Below, one piece after another: positions 18,097-26,798 of a stretch of 64,000 nucleotides of DNA (position 1 is its first letter; each line of letters starts with the position of its first letter). Where the stretch lies: assembly GCA_018376135.1 (NCBI GenBank), contig JAHABX010000012.1:28356-92355 (forward strand). Reading direction: 5' to 3'. The stretch is from Clostridiales bacterium (lineage in GTDB: Bacteria > Bacillota > Clostridia > Lachnospirales > Lachnospiraceae). The translations under genes were made by a program, and so were the position numbers. The notes beneath the pieces are model-generated. The model had not been told where the DNA came from and did no database searches. It was given only the letters and a program-made list of their open reading frames with translations.

Positions 18097-19281
18097 ATGA
18101 ATATTCAACGCAGCGAACGAATTCTGGAGACCATCCCTGCTGGTTCTCTTGGCATTATTCCATTGCCGAGTTGTAAGGAACTGGGAAAGAAAGTGGATGA
18201 CTATCTGGTACAGTGGCGCCATGAGAGCGTCAACGAGCACAAAAACACCATTGCTTTTCAGGGCTATGAGAAGGATTCCTTTCTGATTGAATCCAAGGTT
18301 CCCCGTTTTGGCTCCGGTGAGGCAAAAGGTATCGTGCAGGAATCCGTCCGCGGATGCGATCTCTATCTGATGGTAGACGTATGCAACCACAGCCTGACCT
18401 ACTCTCTCTGCGGTCAGGTCAACCATATGTCTCCGGATGACCATTATCAGGATCTGAAACGAATCATCGCCGCATGCGGCGGAAAGGCAAGACGCATTAC
18501 CGTTATCATGCCCTTCCTCTATGAAAGCCGCCAGCATAAGCGTTCTACCAGAGAGTCTCTGGACTGTGCACTGGCGCTCAGGGAGCTTATCAGCATGGGC
18601 GTGGACAATATCATCACCTTTGACGCCCATGACCCAAGAGTACAGAATGCGATCCCTCTCCACGGTTTTGAGACCGTTCAGCCAGCTTACCAGTTTGTCA
18701 AAGCGCTCCTGACTCATGTGCAGGACATCCAGGTGGACAGCGATCATCTCATGGTCATCAGCCCGGATGAAGGCGGTATGAGCCGTGCCATCTATATTGC
18801 CAATGTTCTGGGTGTGGATATGGGCATGTTCTACAAGCGCCGCGACTACACGAAGATCGTCAACGGACGCAATCCCATCGTCGCTCACGAATTCCTGGGC
18901 AGCAATGTGGAGGGCAAGGACGTGATCGTCATTGACGATATGATCTCCTCCGGTGAGAGCATGATCGATGTGGCAAAGCAGTTAAAGGCACTGAAGGCGA
19001 ACCGGATCTTCCTCTATTCTACCTTTGGTCTTTTCACCAATGGAATGGACAAGTTCGACAAAGCCTATGAATCGGGACTGTTCTACCGTCTTCTGACCAC
19101 CAATCTGGTCTACCAGACACCGGAGCTGCTCTCCCGCCCCTACTACATTTCCTGCGATATGAGCAAATACATCGCACTTCTTATTGATACGCTGAACCAC
19201 GATGCCTCTATCAGCGATCTTCTGGATCCCTACGAGCGCATCCACCGGTTCCTGGAAAAATACAAGAACGGAACATTATAA
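18097..19281 (+). CDS. prs: Ribose-phosphate pyrophosphokinase, long form
   Basis: 394 residues from ATG 18097 (GGAGGAAG before it). Makes PRPP from ribose-5-phosphate and ATP. Longer than the classical ~315-residue enzyme. Catalytic flexible-loop region MPFLYESRQHKR, divalent-metal region TFDAHDPRVQNA, and the PRPP-binding DVIVIDDMISSGESM are present. The N-terminus has insertions relative to the classical enzyme; this clade of long PRPP synthetases is common in Clostridia. Ends in its own terminator. It supplies substrate for pncB and purine salvage in general; no direct link to its neighbours is evident. Confidence 0.93.
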   Translation: MNIQRSERILETIPAGSLGIIPLPSCKELGKKVDDYLVQWRHESVNEHKNTIAFQGYEKDSFLIESKVPRFGSGEAKGIVQESVRGCDLYLMVDVCNHSLTYSLCGQVNHMSPDDHYQDLKRIIAACGGKARRITVIMPFLYESRQHKRSTRESLDCALALRELISMGVDNIITFDAHDPRVQNAIPLHGFETVQPAYQFVKALLTHVQDIQVDSDHLMVISPDEGGMSRAIYIANVLGVDMGMFYKRRDYTKIVNGRNPIVAHEFLGSNVEGKDVIVIDDMISSGESMIDVAKQLKALKANRIFLYSTFGLFTNGMDKFDKAYESGLFYRLLTTNLVYQTPELLSRPYYISCDMSKYIALLIDTLNHDASISDLLDPYERIHRFLEKYKNGTL

Positions 19282-19289
19282 GCTGCCGA

Positions 19290-19322
19290 CCCTGTTTCCA
19301 GAAAGAGGAGACAGGGTTTTCT
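19290..19322 (+). terminator. Terminator of prs
   Basis: CCCTGTTTCC, loop AGAAAGA-type, GGAGACAGGG (one G-T pair), then TTTTCT. Confidence 0.85.
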
Positions 19323-19344
19323 ACCAATAAGGGAGGATTTTCCC

Positions 19345-20613
19345 ATGCAGAATTTTATATTTATATCACCCGCATTTCCCGGCAACTACGAAAATTTCTG
19401 CGTTGCCCTCAAAGCCAACGGCGTCAATGTCCTGGGGATCGGAGACACCCCTTACGATTATCTGTCAGCCCGTCTGAAAAGTGCACTGACCGAGTATTAT
19501 AAGGTTGAAAACATGGAAAACTATGAAGAAATGTTCCGCGCCGTGGCTTATCTGTCCTTCCGCCACGGAAAGATCGACTGGCTGGAAAGCAACAACGAAT
19601 ACTGGCTGGAACAGGATGCCAGACTGCGGGAGGATTTCCATATTACAACCGGATTACAGCCCAAGGACATGGCAGCGATCAAATACAAATCCAAAATGAA
19701 AGCGGGCTACCAGAAAGCAGGCATCCCCACCGCCCGGTATCATCTGGTCAGCGACCTTGACAGCGCCCTTGCCTTTATCCGTGAGGTCGGCTACCCCGTC
19801 ATCGTGAAGCCGGACTGCGGCGTAGGCGCCTCCGACACATGGAAGATCAGCCACGAAAAGGATCTTCAGAACTTTTTCTGTAATCTCCCGGCTGTTCCTT
19901 ACATCATGGAAGAATTTGTTCCAGGTGAGATCTGTTCTTACGATGCCATTGTAAACAGCCGGGGAACGGTTCTCTTCGAGACCGGCAACATCACTCCCAT
20001 ATCCATCATGGACTGCGTCAATGATCATGATTCCATCCGTTTCTACATCGTGGATAAGCTGGCGGAGGATCTGCGTGCTTCCGGAAGAGCATGCATCAAA
20101 GCCTTTCATGTACGCAGCCGTTTTGTTCATCTGGAATTCTTCCGGCTGACCCGAAATCATCCGCATCTGGGCAGAAAAGGTCAGATCGTGGGACTGGAGG
20201 TCAATATGCGTCCCTCCGGCGGACCGACTCCCGATATGATCAATTTTGCATACAGCACCAACTGTTATCAGCACTATGCAGATATGGTTGTATACGGAAG
20301 CCTGAAGCACAAAAGCCGCTCTACCCCATGCTTCTGTGCCTTTGTGGGACGCTGGAAGGAGCTTGCCTATCAACATTCTCATCAGGAGATCATCGACACC
20401 TTCCGAAGCCGGTTAAAGGTTGCAGAAGAGCTTCCGGATGTTCTTGCCCATGGTATGGGGAACTATATCTATCTTGCCCGGCTTCCGGAAAAGAAGGATA
20501 TGGACGAATTCTTCCGCTTTACCCTGGAACCGGCAAAACCGGTGCTGCCGGAAAAAATACAGACAAAGGAATTGACAAAAAATGCAGATAAAAAACCTGA
20601 ACTGGTACAGTGA
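19345..20613 (+). CDS. ATP-grasp family ligase of unknown substrate
   Basis: 422 residues. Pre-ATP-grasp Rossmann region (FISPAFPGNYENFCVALKANGVNVLGIGD), ATP-grasp core with nucleotide-binding PVIVKPDCGVGASDTWKI near residue 155, and a metal-binding GLEVNMRPSGGPTPDMIN (Glu and Asn for Mg) near residue 292. It resembles carbamoyl-phosphate synthase/biotin carboxylase-like ligases that activate a carboxylate and join it to an amine or thiol. GGGAGG precedes the ATG. Its last 32 nt overlap the next gene, an alpha/beta-hydrolase, in another frame, so the two form a pair. The substrate cannot be told from sequence. Confidence 0.85.
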   Translation: MQNFIFISPAFPGNYENFCVALKANGVNVLGIGDTPYDYLSARLKSALTEYYKVENMENYEEMFRAVAYLSFRHGKIDWLESNNEYWLEQDARLREDFHITTGLQPKDMAAIKYKSKMKAGYQKAGIPTARYHLVSDLDSALAFIREVGYPVIVKPDCGVGASDTWKISHEKDLQNFFCNLPAVPYIMEEFVPGEICSYDAIVNSRGTVLFETGNITPISIMDCVNDHDSIRFYIVDKLAEDLRASGRACIKAFHVRSRFVHLEFFRLTRNHPHLGRKGQIVGLEVNMRPSGGPTPDMINFAYSTNCYQHYADMVVYGSLKHKSRSTPCFCAFVGRWKELAYQHSHQEIIDTFRSRLKVAEELPDVLAHGMGNYIYLARLPEKKDMDEFFRFTLEPAKPVLPEKIQTKELTKNADKKPELVQ

Positions 20614-21316
20614 TCGGTTATACCGTGACATGCCGCTGAAAATATACGGCCACGCCGGAAAGCCCTGCCTCGTTATCCCTTCTCAGGACGGGAAGCATAA
20701 CGATTTTGAATCCTTTGGCATGGTGGAGGCATGCCGGCCCTGGATCGATGCCGGAAAGCTGCAGCTCTTCTGCATCGACACTGTCGACTCTGAGACCTGG
20801 TCCTGTCAATGGAAAAATTCCCGGGAACGCATCGAGCTTCATGAACGCTGGATTCAATACCTGATGCAGGAGGTATACCCGCTGATGCAAAATGCCTGTA
20901 CGGATACCCTGCCCATGACCATGGGCTGCAGTCTGGGGGCTTTTCATGCCGGCAATCTGTTTTTCCGCTTTCCGGACCGCTTTGACGCTGCCATCTGTCT
21001 CAGCGGCGTCTATGATGCTGCTAATATTCTGAACGGATATATGGATGATCTGGTGTATCTGAATTCTCCCTTCCACTGTCTGCAGAATATGCCTGCAGAC
21101 CATCCATACATGGAGCTCTACCGCCGGAGCCATATGTTCTTCTGCGTAGGACAGGGGGCATGGGAGGACGAGCTTCTCGCTGACACCCGCAAGCTGGACG
21201 GTGTGCTCAAGTCCAAAGGGATTCCCGCATGGGTAGACTACTGGGGATATGACGTGAACCACGACTGGAACTGGTGGCAGAAGCAGGCAGCGTATTTTTT
21301 AGGAAAGATTCTTTAA
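20582..21316 (+). CDS. Esterase-family alpha/beta hydrolase paired with ATP-grasp ligase
   Basis: 244 residues. Esterase D/COG4947-like fold: nucleophile elbow GCSLGAFHAG (Ser about 120), catalytic His in YDVNHDWNWW near the C-terminus. No signal peptide, so cytoplasmic. Starts inside the 3' end of the ATP-grasp gene (32-nt overlap, AAAGGA 12 nt before the ATG), a strong sign of coupled translation and joint function: for example a ligase making, and a hydrolase trimming, the same ester or amide. The function is not known to me. Confidence 0.83.
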   Translation: MQIKNLNWYSDRLYRDMPLKIYGHAGKPCLVIPSQDGKHNDFESFGMVEACRPWIDAGKLQLFCIDTVDSETWSCQWKNSRERIELHERWIQYLMQEVYPLMQNACTDTLPMTMGCSLGAFHAGNLFFRFPDRFDAAICLSGVYDAANILNGYMDDLVYLNSPFHCLQNMPADHPYMELYRRSHMFFCVGQGAWEDELLADTRKLDGVLKSKGIPAWVDYWGYDVNHDWNWWQKQAAYFLGKIL

Positions 21317-21363
21317 AAACGCATCAGCTTTTACCACGGCATAGAATCAAGATTGATAATAAA

Positions 21364-21388
21364 GGGGCTGCACTGGCAGCCCCTGATT
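21364..21388. terminator. Hairpin terminator between esterase gene and HicB remnant
   Basis: GGGGCTGC, loop ACTG, GCAGCCCC. On the minus strand it is followed by TTTATTAT; on the plus strand the T run is poor. Confidence 0.65.
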
Positions 21389-21390
21389 AC

Positions 21391-21650
21391 TCATTTTCCA
21401 AACTTCTCCAATCCCAGATACTCCTTTAACGCAGTCTCCAGAATATGAGAATAATTCACATGATTTTCTTCTGCAATCCTTTTCAGCCAATTTGGAATTG
21501 TTGTATTGGTCTTTACCCTTTTATTGTCCAGTTCATCGCGAACAATATCCGGATACACTGTAATTGGTGCCGCAATACATCCAATCATCTGCTCCAGCTC
21601 AATGTTTCCGGAAGCCTCCGGAAGCTGCTCACCATCTGCTTCTATTCCAT
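21391..21650 (-). pseudogene. HicB-type antitoxin remnant (5' truncated)
   Basis: The C-terminal part LDNKRVKTNTTIPNWLKRIAEENHVNYSHILETALKEYLGL is the ribbon-helix-helix end of HicB-family antitoxins, preceded by a piece of the HicB domain (ADGEQLPEASGN...GCIAAPITVYPDIVRDE). The usual N-terminus (about 50 residues) is missing. The frame runs upstream only by passing antisense through the promoter and start of the neighbouring Xre-type gene, so that part is not real. No HicA toxin gene is present. I regard it as a decayed TA antitoxin, still with a hairpin terminator behind it. Confidence 0.7.
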
Positions 21651-21667
21651 AAAAAGGAGAAAAACAT

Positions 21668-22066
21668 ATGTATTTTGCCACAATTATCGCAATTATCGTT
21701 CTTCTTATCTGGCTTGCTGTCATCGCCGCCGGTATTTACCTTTTTGTGCTTATTATCAAAGCCCTGAAAAAATACATTGGATCCAAGGAGGTCAGAGAAG
21801 AAAAAAGAATCGTCCGGAAATCCCTGGCAGAACTGCTCCGGGAAAACCGTGTCCGCTGTAAAATGACTCAGGAATTCGTCGCTGAAACTCTTGGAGTCAG
21901 CAGGCAGGCTGTCTCCAAATGGGAAAACGGCACAGCAGATCCAAGCACTTCCAATCTGATTGCACTTGCAAAGCTATATGATGTATCCGCCGAAGATCTT
22001 CTGAAAAGTATCACAACAGAAGCTGCTTCCGGACAATCTGCAGATCATTCATCGGAAAATCTGTAA
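21668..22066 (+). CDS. Membrane-anchored Xre-type helix-turn-helix protein
   Basis: 132 residues. Unusual order: an N-terminal transmembrane helix (MYFATIIAIIVLLIWLAVIAAGIYLFVLII), a basic stretch, then an HTH_3 domain (LLRENRVRCKMTQEFVAETLGVSRQAVSKWENGTADPSTSNLIALAKLY). DNA binding at the membrane, or transmission of a membrane signal to a promoter, is implied. AAAGGAG lies 8 nt before the ATG. No partner gene is evident beside it apart from the HicB remnant on the other strand. Confidence 0.82.
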   Translation: MYFATIIAIIVLLIWLAVIAAGIYLFVLIIKALKKYIGSKEVREEKRIVRKSLAELLRENRVRCKMTQEFVAETLGVSRQAVSKWENGTADPSTSNLIALAKLYDVSAEDLLKSITTEAASGQSADHSSENL

Positions 22067-22322
22067 ATACTTCCCGTGCCGCTGTATAACGGAGAAAAGG
22101 GACATGGATATAAGAATTGGATTGATTTTTATCGTGCCCCGTTCCATGGTTCCATAGTCATGAATACGCCATTTTTACATGAACGGGTTCATGGCATAAG
22201 ACCAGTATAGTTGTTTTTATACTATATTTGTGTTATTATCATTTCATCAAAATCTACTGGGGAAATTCTCCCCTGAACACCACTATTTATAATTTCATCT
22301 GAGCTGTATAATCAAACTCTAC

Positions 22323-22351
22323 TTGTTACTCATGTATTTTTTCGCTATAAT
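22323..22351 (+). promoter_or_regulatory. Promoter for the Rpn-family gene
   Basis: TTGTTA (22323-22328), 17-nt spacer, TATAAT (22346-22351), 20 bp before the ATG. The rest of the 305-bp gap (22067-22371) holds only a short AGTATAG/ATACTAT inverted repeat near 22203-22226 and no gene. Confidence 0.65.
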
Positions 22352-22371
22352 TATAGAAAGGACTTTTACCT

Positions 22372-23400
22372 ATGATGACCGAACTGGCAAAAGACATTAC
22401 CCGGACAAAAGAAAAAATCCGGTATGATACCCAATGCAAAAAGGTACTTGCTAACAAATCGATTCTTGCATGGATTCTAAAGTACACTGCCGAAGAATTC
22501 AGGGACATGGAGCTACTTCAGATTCAGGAATGCATTGAAGGAGAGCCAGATATCTCAACAATCCGCATAGAACCGGGAAATACAAACCAAAAAAGAAGCA
22601 ACCAGAAGAATCGAGGAACAAAAATCACAGGAGAAACCAACGAAGATAAAATTCTGGAAGAGGGTGCAATTTACTTTGATATCCGCTTCTCAGTCTTACT
22701 TCCCGGAAAATCCGGTGATAAGTTAAAGATGATCATCAACGTGGAGGCACAAAACAAGTTCTATCCAGGATATGATATTGTCACCCGGGGAATTTTTTAT
22801 GCTGCACGGTTAATATCATCTCAACTTGAAACAGAATTCACAAAATCTCACTATGATGATATTAAAAAAGTATATTCTATCTGGATTTGTATGAATTCAC
22901 CCGAAAAAATTGGGGACGCAATCTCGAAATATTCCATAAAAAAAGAAGACCTTGTCCCAGGAATTCCCGATCATGCATCTGGATATGACAAAATTACCAT
23001 TGTGCAAATTTGTCTTAGCGGTAAAAATCAAGAAAATAAAAATACAAAATCTGAACTCACTGGAATGCTGAATTTACTGTTTGACCCTTCAGTTACACCC
23101 GCAAAAAAGATTCAGCAGTTAGAAGAACAGTACTGTTTGGAAATGGAAACAAACTTGGGAAAGGAGCTGAATGAAATGTGTAATCTAAGTGATTATATAG
23201 AAGAAATCGGTCTTGAAAAAGGCAGAACCTTAACATTAATTAATTTGATTCAGAAAAAGTGTCGAAAGAATAAGTCATTGCAGGAAACCGCTGACGAGCT
23301 GGAAGAAAACATCCAAGACATTGAGTTGTTATACCAGCTTGTAAAAGATAATCCAGAGAAAACGGAAATGGATATTTTTCAGATGATGAAGAGTCGTTGA
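22372..23400 (+). CDS. Rpn family PD-(D/E)XK nuclease
   Basis: 342 residues. Central nuclease core AIYFDIRFSVLLPG...KMIINVEAQNKF gives the D...ExQ catalytic pattern of the Rpn/RpnA (recombination-promoting nuclease, PDDEXK transposase-like) family, after the typical N-terminus IRYDTQCKKVLANKSILAWILKYT. C-terminal helical region with LIQKKCRKNKSLQETADELEE. These proteins are common, patchy and often multicopy in Lachnospiraceae; Rpn homologs have DNase activity and some have been linked to phage defence. AT-richer than its neighbours, which suggests transfer. The next gene starts 1 nt after its stop. Confidence 0.87.
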   Translation: MMTELAKDITRTKEKIRYDTQCKKVLANKSILAWILKYTAEEFRDMELLQIQECIEGEPDISTIRIEPGNTNQKRSNQKNRGTKITGETNEDKILEEGAIYFDIRFSVLLPGKSGDKLKMIINVEAQNKFYPGYDIVTRGIFYAARLISSQLETEFTKSHYDDIKKVYSIWICMNSPEKIGDAISKYSIKKEDLVPGIPDHASGYDKITIVQICLSGKNQENKNTKSELTGMLNLLFDPSVTPAKKIQQLEEQYCLEMETNLGKELNEMCNLSDYIEEIGLEKGRTLTLINLIQKKCRKNKSLQETADELEENIQDIELLYQLVKDNPEKTEMDIFQMMKSR

Positions 23401-23401
23401 G

Positions 23402-24229
23402 ATGATGCCAAAGAACAAACTGCGCCCTATCTTTCTCTCCATTCTTCTGATTATCCTTACGATATCCATCTGCAGTACCCGTTTAAAAATACAGCATTAC
23501 ACGGTTGTATCTGCTAAAATTGACTCCCGGGTACGAATTGCGCTCATCTCAGATCTCCACTCCAGTAAATACGGCGACAAAGAATCCCTTCTGATACAGG
23601 CAATTGACAGCCAGAACCCTGACCTGATCTGCCTTGTTGGCGACATCTGTGATGACAAGATTCCCCACGATAACAGCGAAGCATTACTGAAAGGAATCGC
23701 TGACCGGTATCCCTGTTTTTATGTGACCGGAAATCACGAATACTGGGGGCATGATATTGATACGATTTTGAGGCTGTTTGAAAAATATCAAGTGGAGATT
23801 CTAAGTGGGGATCATCAAACTGTAACCGTCAATGGCAATACGGTGAATCTGTGTGGAATCACGGATCCGGACGCTGCCCGTTATACAGATTCACCTGACA
23901 TTATCACACAGCTGAACGGGCTGAAGGACGTCTCTCAGAACGGATCCTTCACACTTCTGCTTGCCCACAGACCAGAATATATTGAAACTTATGATCAGTA
24001 TAGCTTTGATCTTGTCCTTTCCGGTCATGCCCATGGCGGACAATGGCGGATTCCCGGTATCCTGAATGGTTTCTATGCACCAAATCAGGGATTATTTCCC
24101 AAATATGCCGGAGGCAGCTATACCGTCGGCAGCACTCAGATGATCGTCAGCCGCGGGCTTGCTCTGGAAAGCACAAAGCTTCCACGAATCTTCAACCGCC
24201 CGGAACTGGTGATTATAGACCTGGAATAA
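23402..24229 (+). CDS. Membrane-anchored metallophosphoesterase (YkuE/LpxG-like)
   Basis: 275 residues. N-terminal transmembrane helix (IFLSILLIILTISICS), then calcineurin-like motifs: SDLHSS, GDICDD, GNHEYW, AHRPE, GHAHGGQ. Two-metal phosphodiesterase whose closest described relatives act on phospholipid- or lipid-phosphate-type substrates at the membrane. The ATG is 1 nt behind the Rpn stop and has only a weak ribosome site, so translation is probably coupled to the Rpn gene by position rather than by function. Confidence 0.88.
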   Translation: MMPKNKLRPIFLSILLIILTISICSTRLKIQHYTVVSAKIDSRVRIALISDLHSSKYGDKESLLIQAIDSQNPDLICLVGDICDDKIPHDNSEALLKGIADRYPCFYVTGNHEYWGHDIDTILRLFEKYQVEILSGDHQTVTVNGNTVNLCGITDPDAARYTDSPDIITQLNGLKDVSQNGSFTLLLAHRPEYIETYDQYSFDLVLSGHAHGGQWRIPGILNGFYAPNQGLFPKYAGGSYTVGSTQMIVSRGLALESTKLPRIFNRPELVIIDLE

Positions 24230-24259
24230 CATCATACCCATCACCAAAGGAGGATATCC

Positions 24260-24414
24260 ATGATTCACTCCAGTTTTTCACGATCCCTGTAGGATATTTT
24301 CCGGGCGGAGCTGCACTGTTTTTCTTTCTGATTGCATTTCTGTGAATCGCCGTATGCCTGTATTTCAGGAATGACCGGCATCTGGGAGAACTTCATAACC
24401 CCGGCAGACTTTAA
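24260..24414 (+). pseudogene. Decayed small membrane protein gene
   Basis: A good Shine-Dalgarno (AAAGGAGG) and ATG at 24260 open a frame that stops after 10 codons. In the neighbouring frame the sequence reads QFFTIPVGYFPGGAALFFFLIAFL, a TGA, then IAVCLYFRNDRHLGELHNPGRL and TAA at 24412. One frameshift and one in-frame TGA would thus split a membrane peptide of about 50 residues. Family not recognised. Confidence 0.35.
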
Positions 24415-24489
24415 ACCTGAGAATGGCTTGTAAACACCGGTAAGAAGGTGTAGAATCTAATCAAAGACCTGACAAAGGAGGAATTATTC

Positions 24490-24873
24490 ATGAAAAGTAT
24501 CAAACCAGGCAGAGGTCCCTCGATGATGAGCGGTGCCGTTGGAATATTTATGATATGCTTTGGCATATTATGGACGATCTTTGCATCACAGGCACGCCCG
24601 ATTTTTGCTCTTTTCGGAATTCTGTGGACAGGAGTCGCCGTTGTCCAGACCATATATCATTTTAAAAATGCCACCGGGAAGAAACGTTATTCAGCCTATG
24701 ATATTACCGACAGCAGCGAAGAACCGGATCCTCTGAATGAACGCTTCGGAAGATCCTCCGGCGTCCAGCCGGATATACCGGGTACAGAAGGGGAATACTG
24801 TCCATACTGCGGAACCAAAGTGGATGCAGATTACCACTTCTGCAATAAGTGCGGGAGAGAGCTTCCACTGTAA
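24490..24873 (+). CDS. Small membrane protein with C-terminal zinc ribbon
   Basis: 127 residues. Two predicted transmembrane helices (SGAVGIFMICFGILWTIFA and IFALFGILWTGVAVVQTIY), a polar linker, then a double-CxxC zinc ribbon CPYCGTKVDADYHFCNKCGREL. A common architecture in Clostridia with no known function. GGAGGAATTATTC lies before the ATG. The MFS exporter starts 4 bp after its stop. Confidence 0.82.
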   Translation: MKSIKPGRGPSMMSGAVGIFMICFGILWTIFASQARPIFALFGILWTGVAVVQTIYHFKNATGKKRYSAYDITDSSEEPDPLNERFGRSSGVQPDIPGTEGEYCPYCGTKVDADYHFCNKCGRELPL

Positions 24874-24877
24874 ACTC

Positions 24878-26125
24878 ATGCAAAAGGAACAGGAAAATTT
24901 GAATCACTGGAAGAAAAACTTTTTTATCATATGGACCGGACAGGCATTTTCCCAGTTTACCAGCTCTGTATTACAGTTTTCTATCATCTGGTATCTTACC
25001 GACCATACAGGATCGGCACTGGTACTGTCAGCCGCCATGCTGATGGGCTTCCTGCCCCAGGGCATTTTAGGTCCCTTTATCGGCGTATTTATCGACCGCT
25101 GTCATCGAAAAACGATCATGATCCTGTCAGACCTGTGCATTTCCATGGCAAGTCTGGTTCTTGTCATTGCAGGCTGGATGGACAGCCTCTCTACAGGACT
25201 GATCCTTCTGGTACTTCTGGCGCGCTCCATCGGAACCGCCTTCCATCATCCGTGTATCCAGGCGGTTACCCCTCAGATCGTTCCTGAAGATCAGCTTACC
25301 CGGTGTGCCGGATATTCTCAGACACTCCAGTCCGCCTCTGAGATCTTCAGTCCTGCGCTGGCTGCCATTCTCTATCAAAGCTGGAATCTTGGAAGCATCA
25401 TTTTCCTGGATGTGATCGGTGCACTTCTTGCAGTGGTTTCCCTTGGCATCAGCCATATTCCTCCTCATGAGCGCCCAGTACAGATTCAGAAGCCTCCTTT
25501 TATCTCAGAAATAAAAGAAGGCTTTCTGGTTCTGAAAGGAAACCGTGGAATCTTCGGTCTTGTATTAGTCAGCACTCTGTTTACGCTGTCATTGATGCCC
25601 ACCAGCGCTCTGTTTCCTCTGATGAGCATGTCTTATTTTGGAGGGACCAGCACCCATGCCAGCATTGCAGAGATCGCATTCTCCATAGGGCTGCTGATCG
25701 GTTCCCTCATATTAAGTGCATGGGGAGGTACCCAAAACAGAATCTACCCCATCATTGGCTCTCATATTGTCATGAGCCTGAGCCTCATTGGCTCTGGCCT
25801 GCTGTCTCCGGGCGGATTCTGGATATTTGCACTGTTTTCCTGTATACTCGGAATGTCGAACCCCTTTTACTGGGGAATGTATACGCCGATCCTTCAGAGC
25901 AGCTTTGAAAGCCATTATCTTGGCAGGGTCATGTCGCTGTCCGGCAGTATCCGGCTGATCTGTGCCCCCATAGGGCTTGCTCTGTCAGGAGTTTTTGCAG
26001 AGCTTTTCGGAGTACAGAACTGGTTTATCATTGCCGGATGTATTCTTCTTCTGGACGCAGCCCTGTGTACTTTTATACCGGCGATCCGTAACTGCGATCA
26101 GCCCGGAAAGCAGACTCCTCTGTGA
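24878..26125 (+). CDS. MFS exporter (macrolide-efflux-like MFS_3 type)
   Basis: 415 residues from ATG 24878, where FFIIWTGQAFSQFTSSVLQFSIIWYLTDHTGSALVL begins the first helices; a longer frame back into the zinc-ribbon gene is not used. Twelve hydrophobic segments; the loop 2-3 motif GVFIDRCHRKTIMILSD is the MFS signature. The family resembles Mef-type drug exporters, but most members have unknown substrates. No separate ribosome site is visible: the start lies 4 bp behind the previous stop, which points to coupling. Confidence 0.87.
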   Translation: MQKEQENLNHWKKNFFIIWTGQAFSQFTSSVLQFSIIWYLTDHTGSALVLSAAMLMGFLPQGILGPFIGVFIDRCHRKTIMILSDLCISMASLVLVIAGWMDSLSTGLILLVLLARSIGTAFHHPCIQAVTPQIVPEDQLTRCAGYSQTLQSASEIFSPALAAILYQSWNLGSIIFLDVIGALLAVVSLGISHIPPHERPVQIQKPPFISEIKEGFLVLKGNRGIFGLVLVSTLFTLSLMPTSALFPLMSMSYFGGTSTHASIAEIAFSIGLLIGSLILSAWGGTQNRIYPIIGSHIVMSLSLIGSGLLSPGGFWIFALFSCILGMSNPFYWGMYTPILQSSFESHYLGRVMSLSGSIRLICAPIGLALSGVFAELFGVQNWFIIAGCILLLDAALCTFIPAIRNCDQPGKQTPL

Positions 26126-26174
26126 CCGGATCCATACATGGACATACAAACAAATAAGGATGGAAGATCACCAA

Positions 26175-26747
26175 ATGCAAAATCATATAACAATTCGTAC
26201 TGCAGTCGAGGCAGATGCCGGCGCGCTGCTTTCGATCTATGCTCCCTACGTGAAAAATACTGCGGTATCCTTTGAATATGCCGTGCCGTCGGAGGCGGAA
26301 TTTACCGAACGTATCCGAACGATTCAGAGTAAATATCCGTACCTGGTCGCCGAATACGATGGAGAGACTGCAGCCTACGCCTATGCAGCCCCTTTTCATC
26401 CCCGTGCTGCCTATGCCTGGTGTGTCGAAACCACCATCTACGTAAAGGAAACCATGCGCGGCAGGGGAATCGGACGGGTATTATACTCCAGGCTTGAAAG
26501 TACCTTAAAAGAAATGGGCATCTTAAATCTGAATGCCTGTATTGCGTCCCCTTCCATTGAGGATGAATATTTAACCCATGCCAGTGAAAGCTTCCACCGG
26601 CATATGGGTTATACCAAAGTGGCTGAAATGCATTCCAGCGGCTTTAAGTTCCAACGCTGGTACAACACCATCTGGATGGAAAAAATGCTGGGAGCGCATA
26701 CCGAAAATCCCGCGCCCGTCAAAGCCTTCAACGGTATGATCTGCTGA
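26175..26747 (+). CDS. GNAT acetyltransferase, phosphinothricin acetyltransferase-like
   Basis: 190 residues from ATG 26175 (GGAAG at -13 to -9). ITIRTAVEADAGALLSIYAPYVKNTAVSFEYAVPSEAEFTERI is the start of the PAT/MddA-like subfamily; acetyl-CoA loop is MRGRGIGRVLY. Acylates amino groups of small molecules such as amino-acid analogues. Adjacent to an exporter, so a resistance or detoxification role is possible. A frame going further upstream overlaps the end of the exporter gene and is not used. Confidence 0.87.
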   Translation: MQNHITIRTAVEADAGALLSIYAPYVKNTAVSFEYAVPSEAEFTERIRTIQSKYPYLVAEYDGETAAYAYAAPFHPRAAYAWCVETTIYVKETMRGRGIGRVLYSRLESTLKEMGILNLNACIASPSIEDEYLTHASESFHRHMGYTKVAEMHSSGFKFQRWYNTIWMEKMLGAHTENPAPVKAFNGMIC

Positions 26748-26798
26748 AACGTACCTGTTTGCCGACGCAGACATCGCTCATCATGAAAGGAGTCAGTC

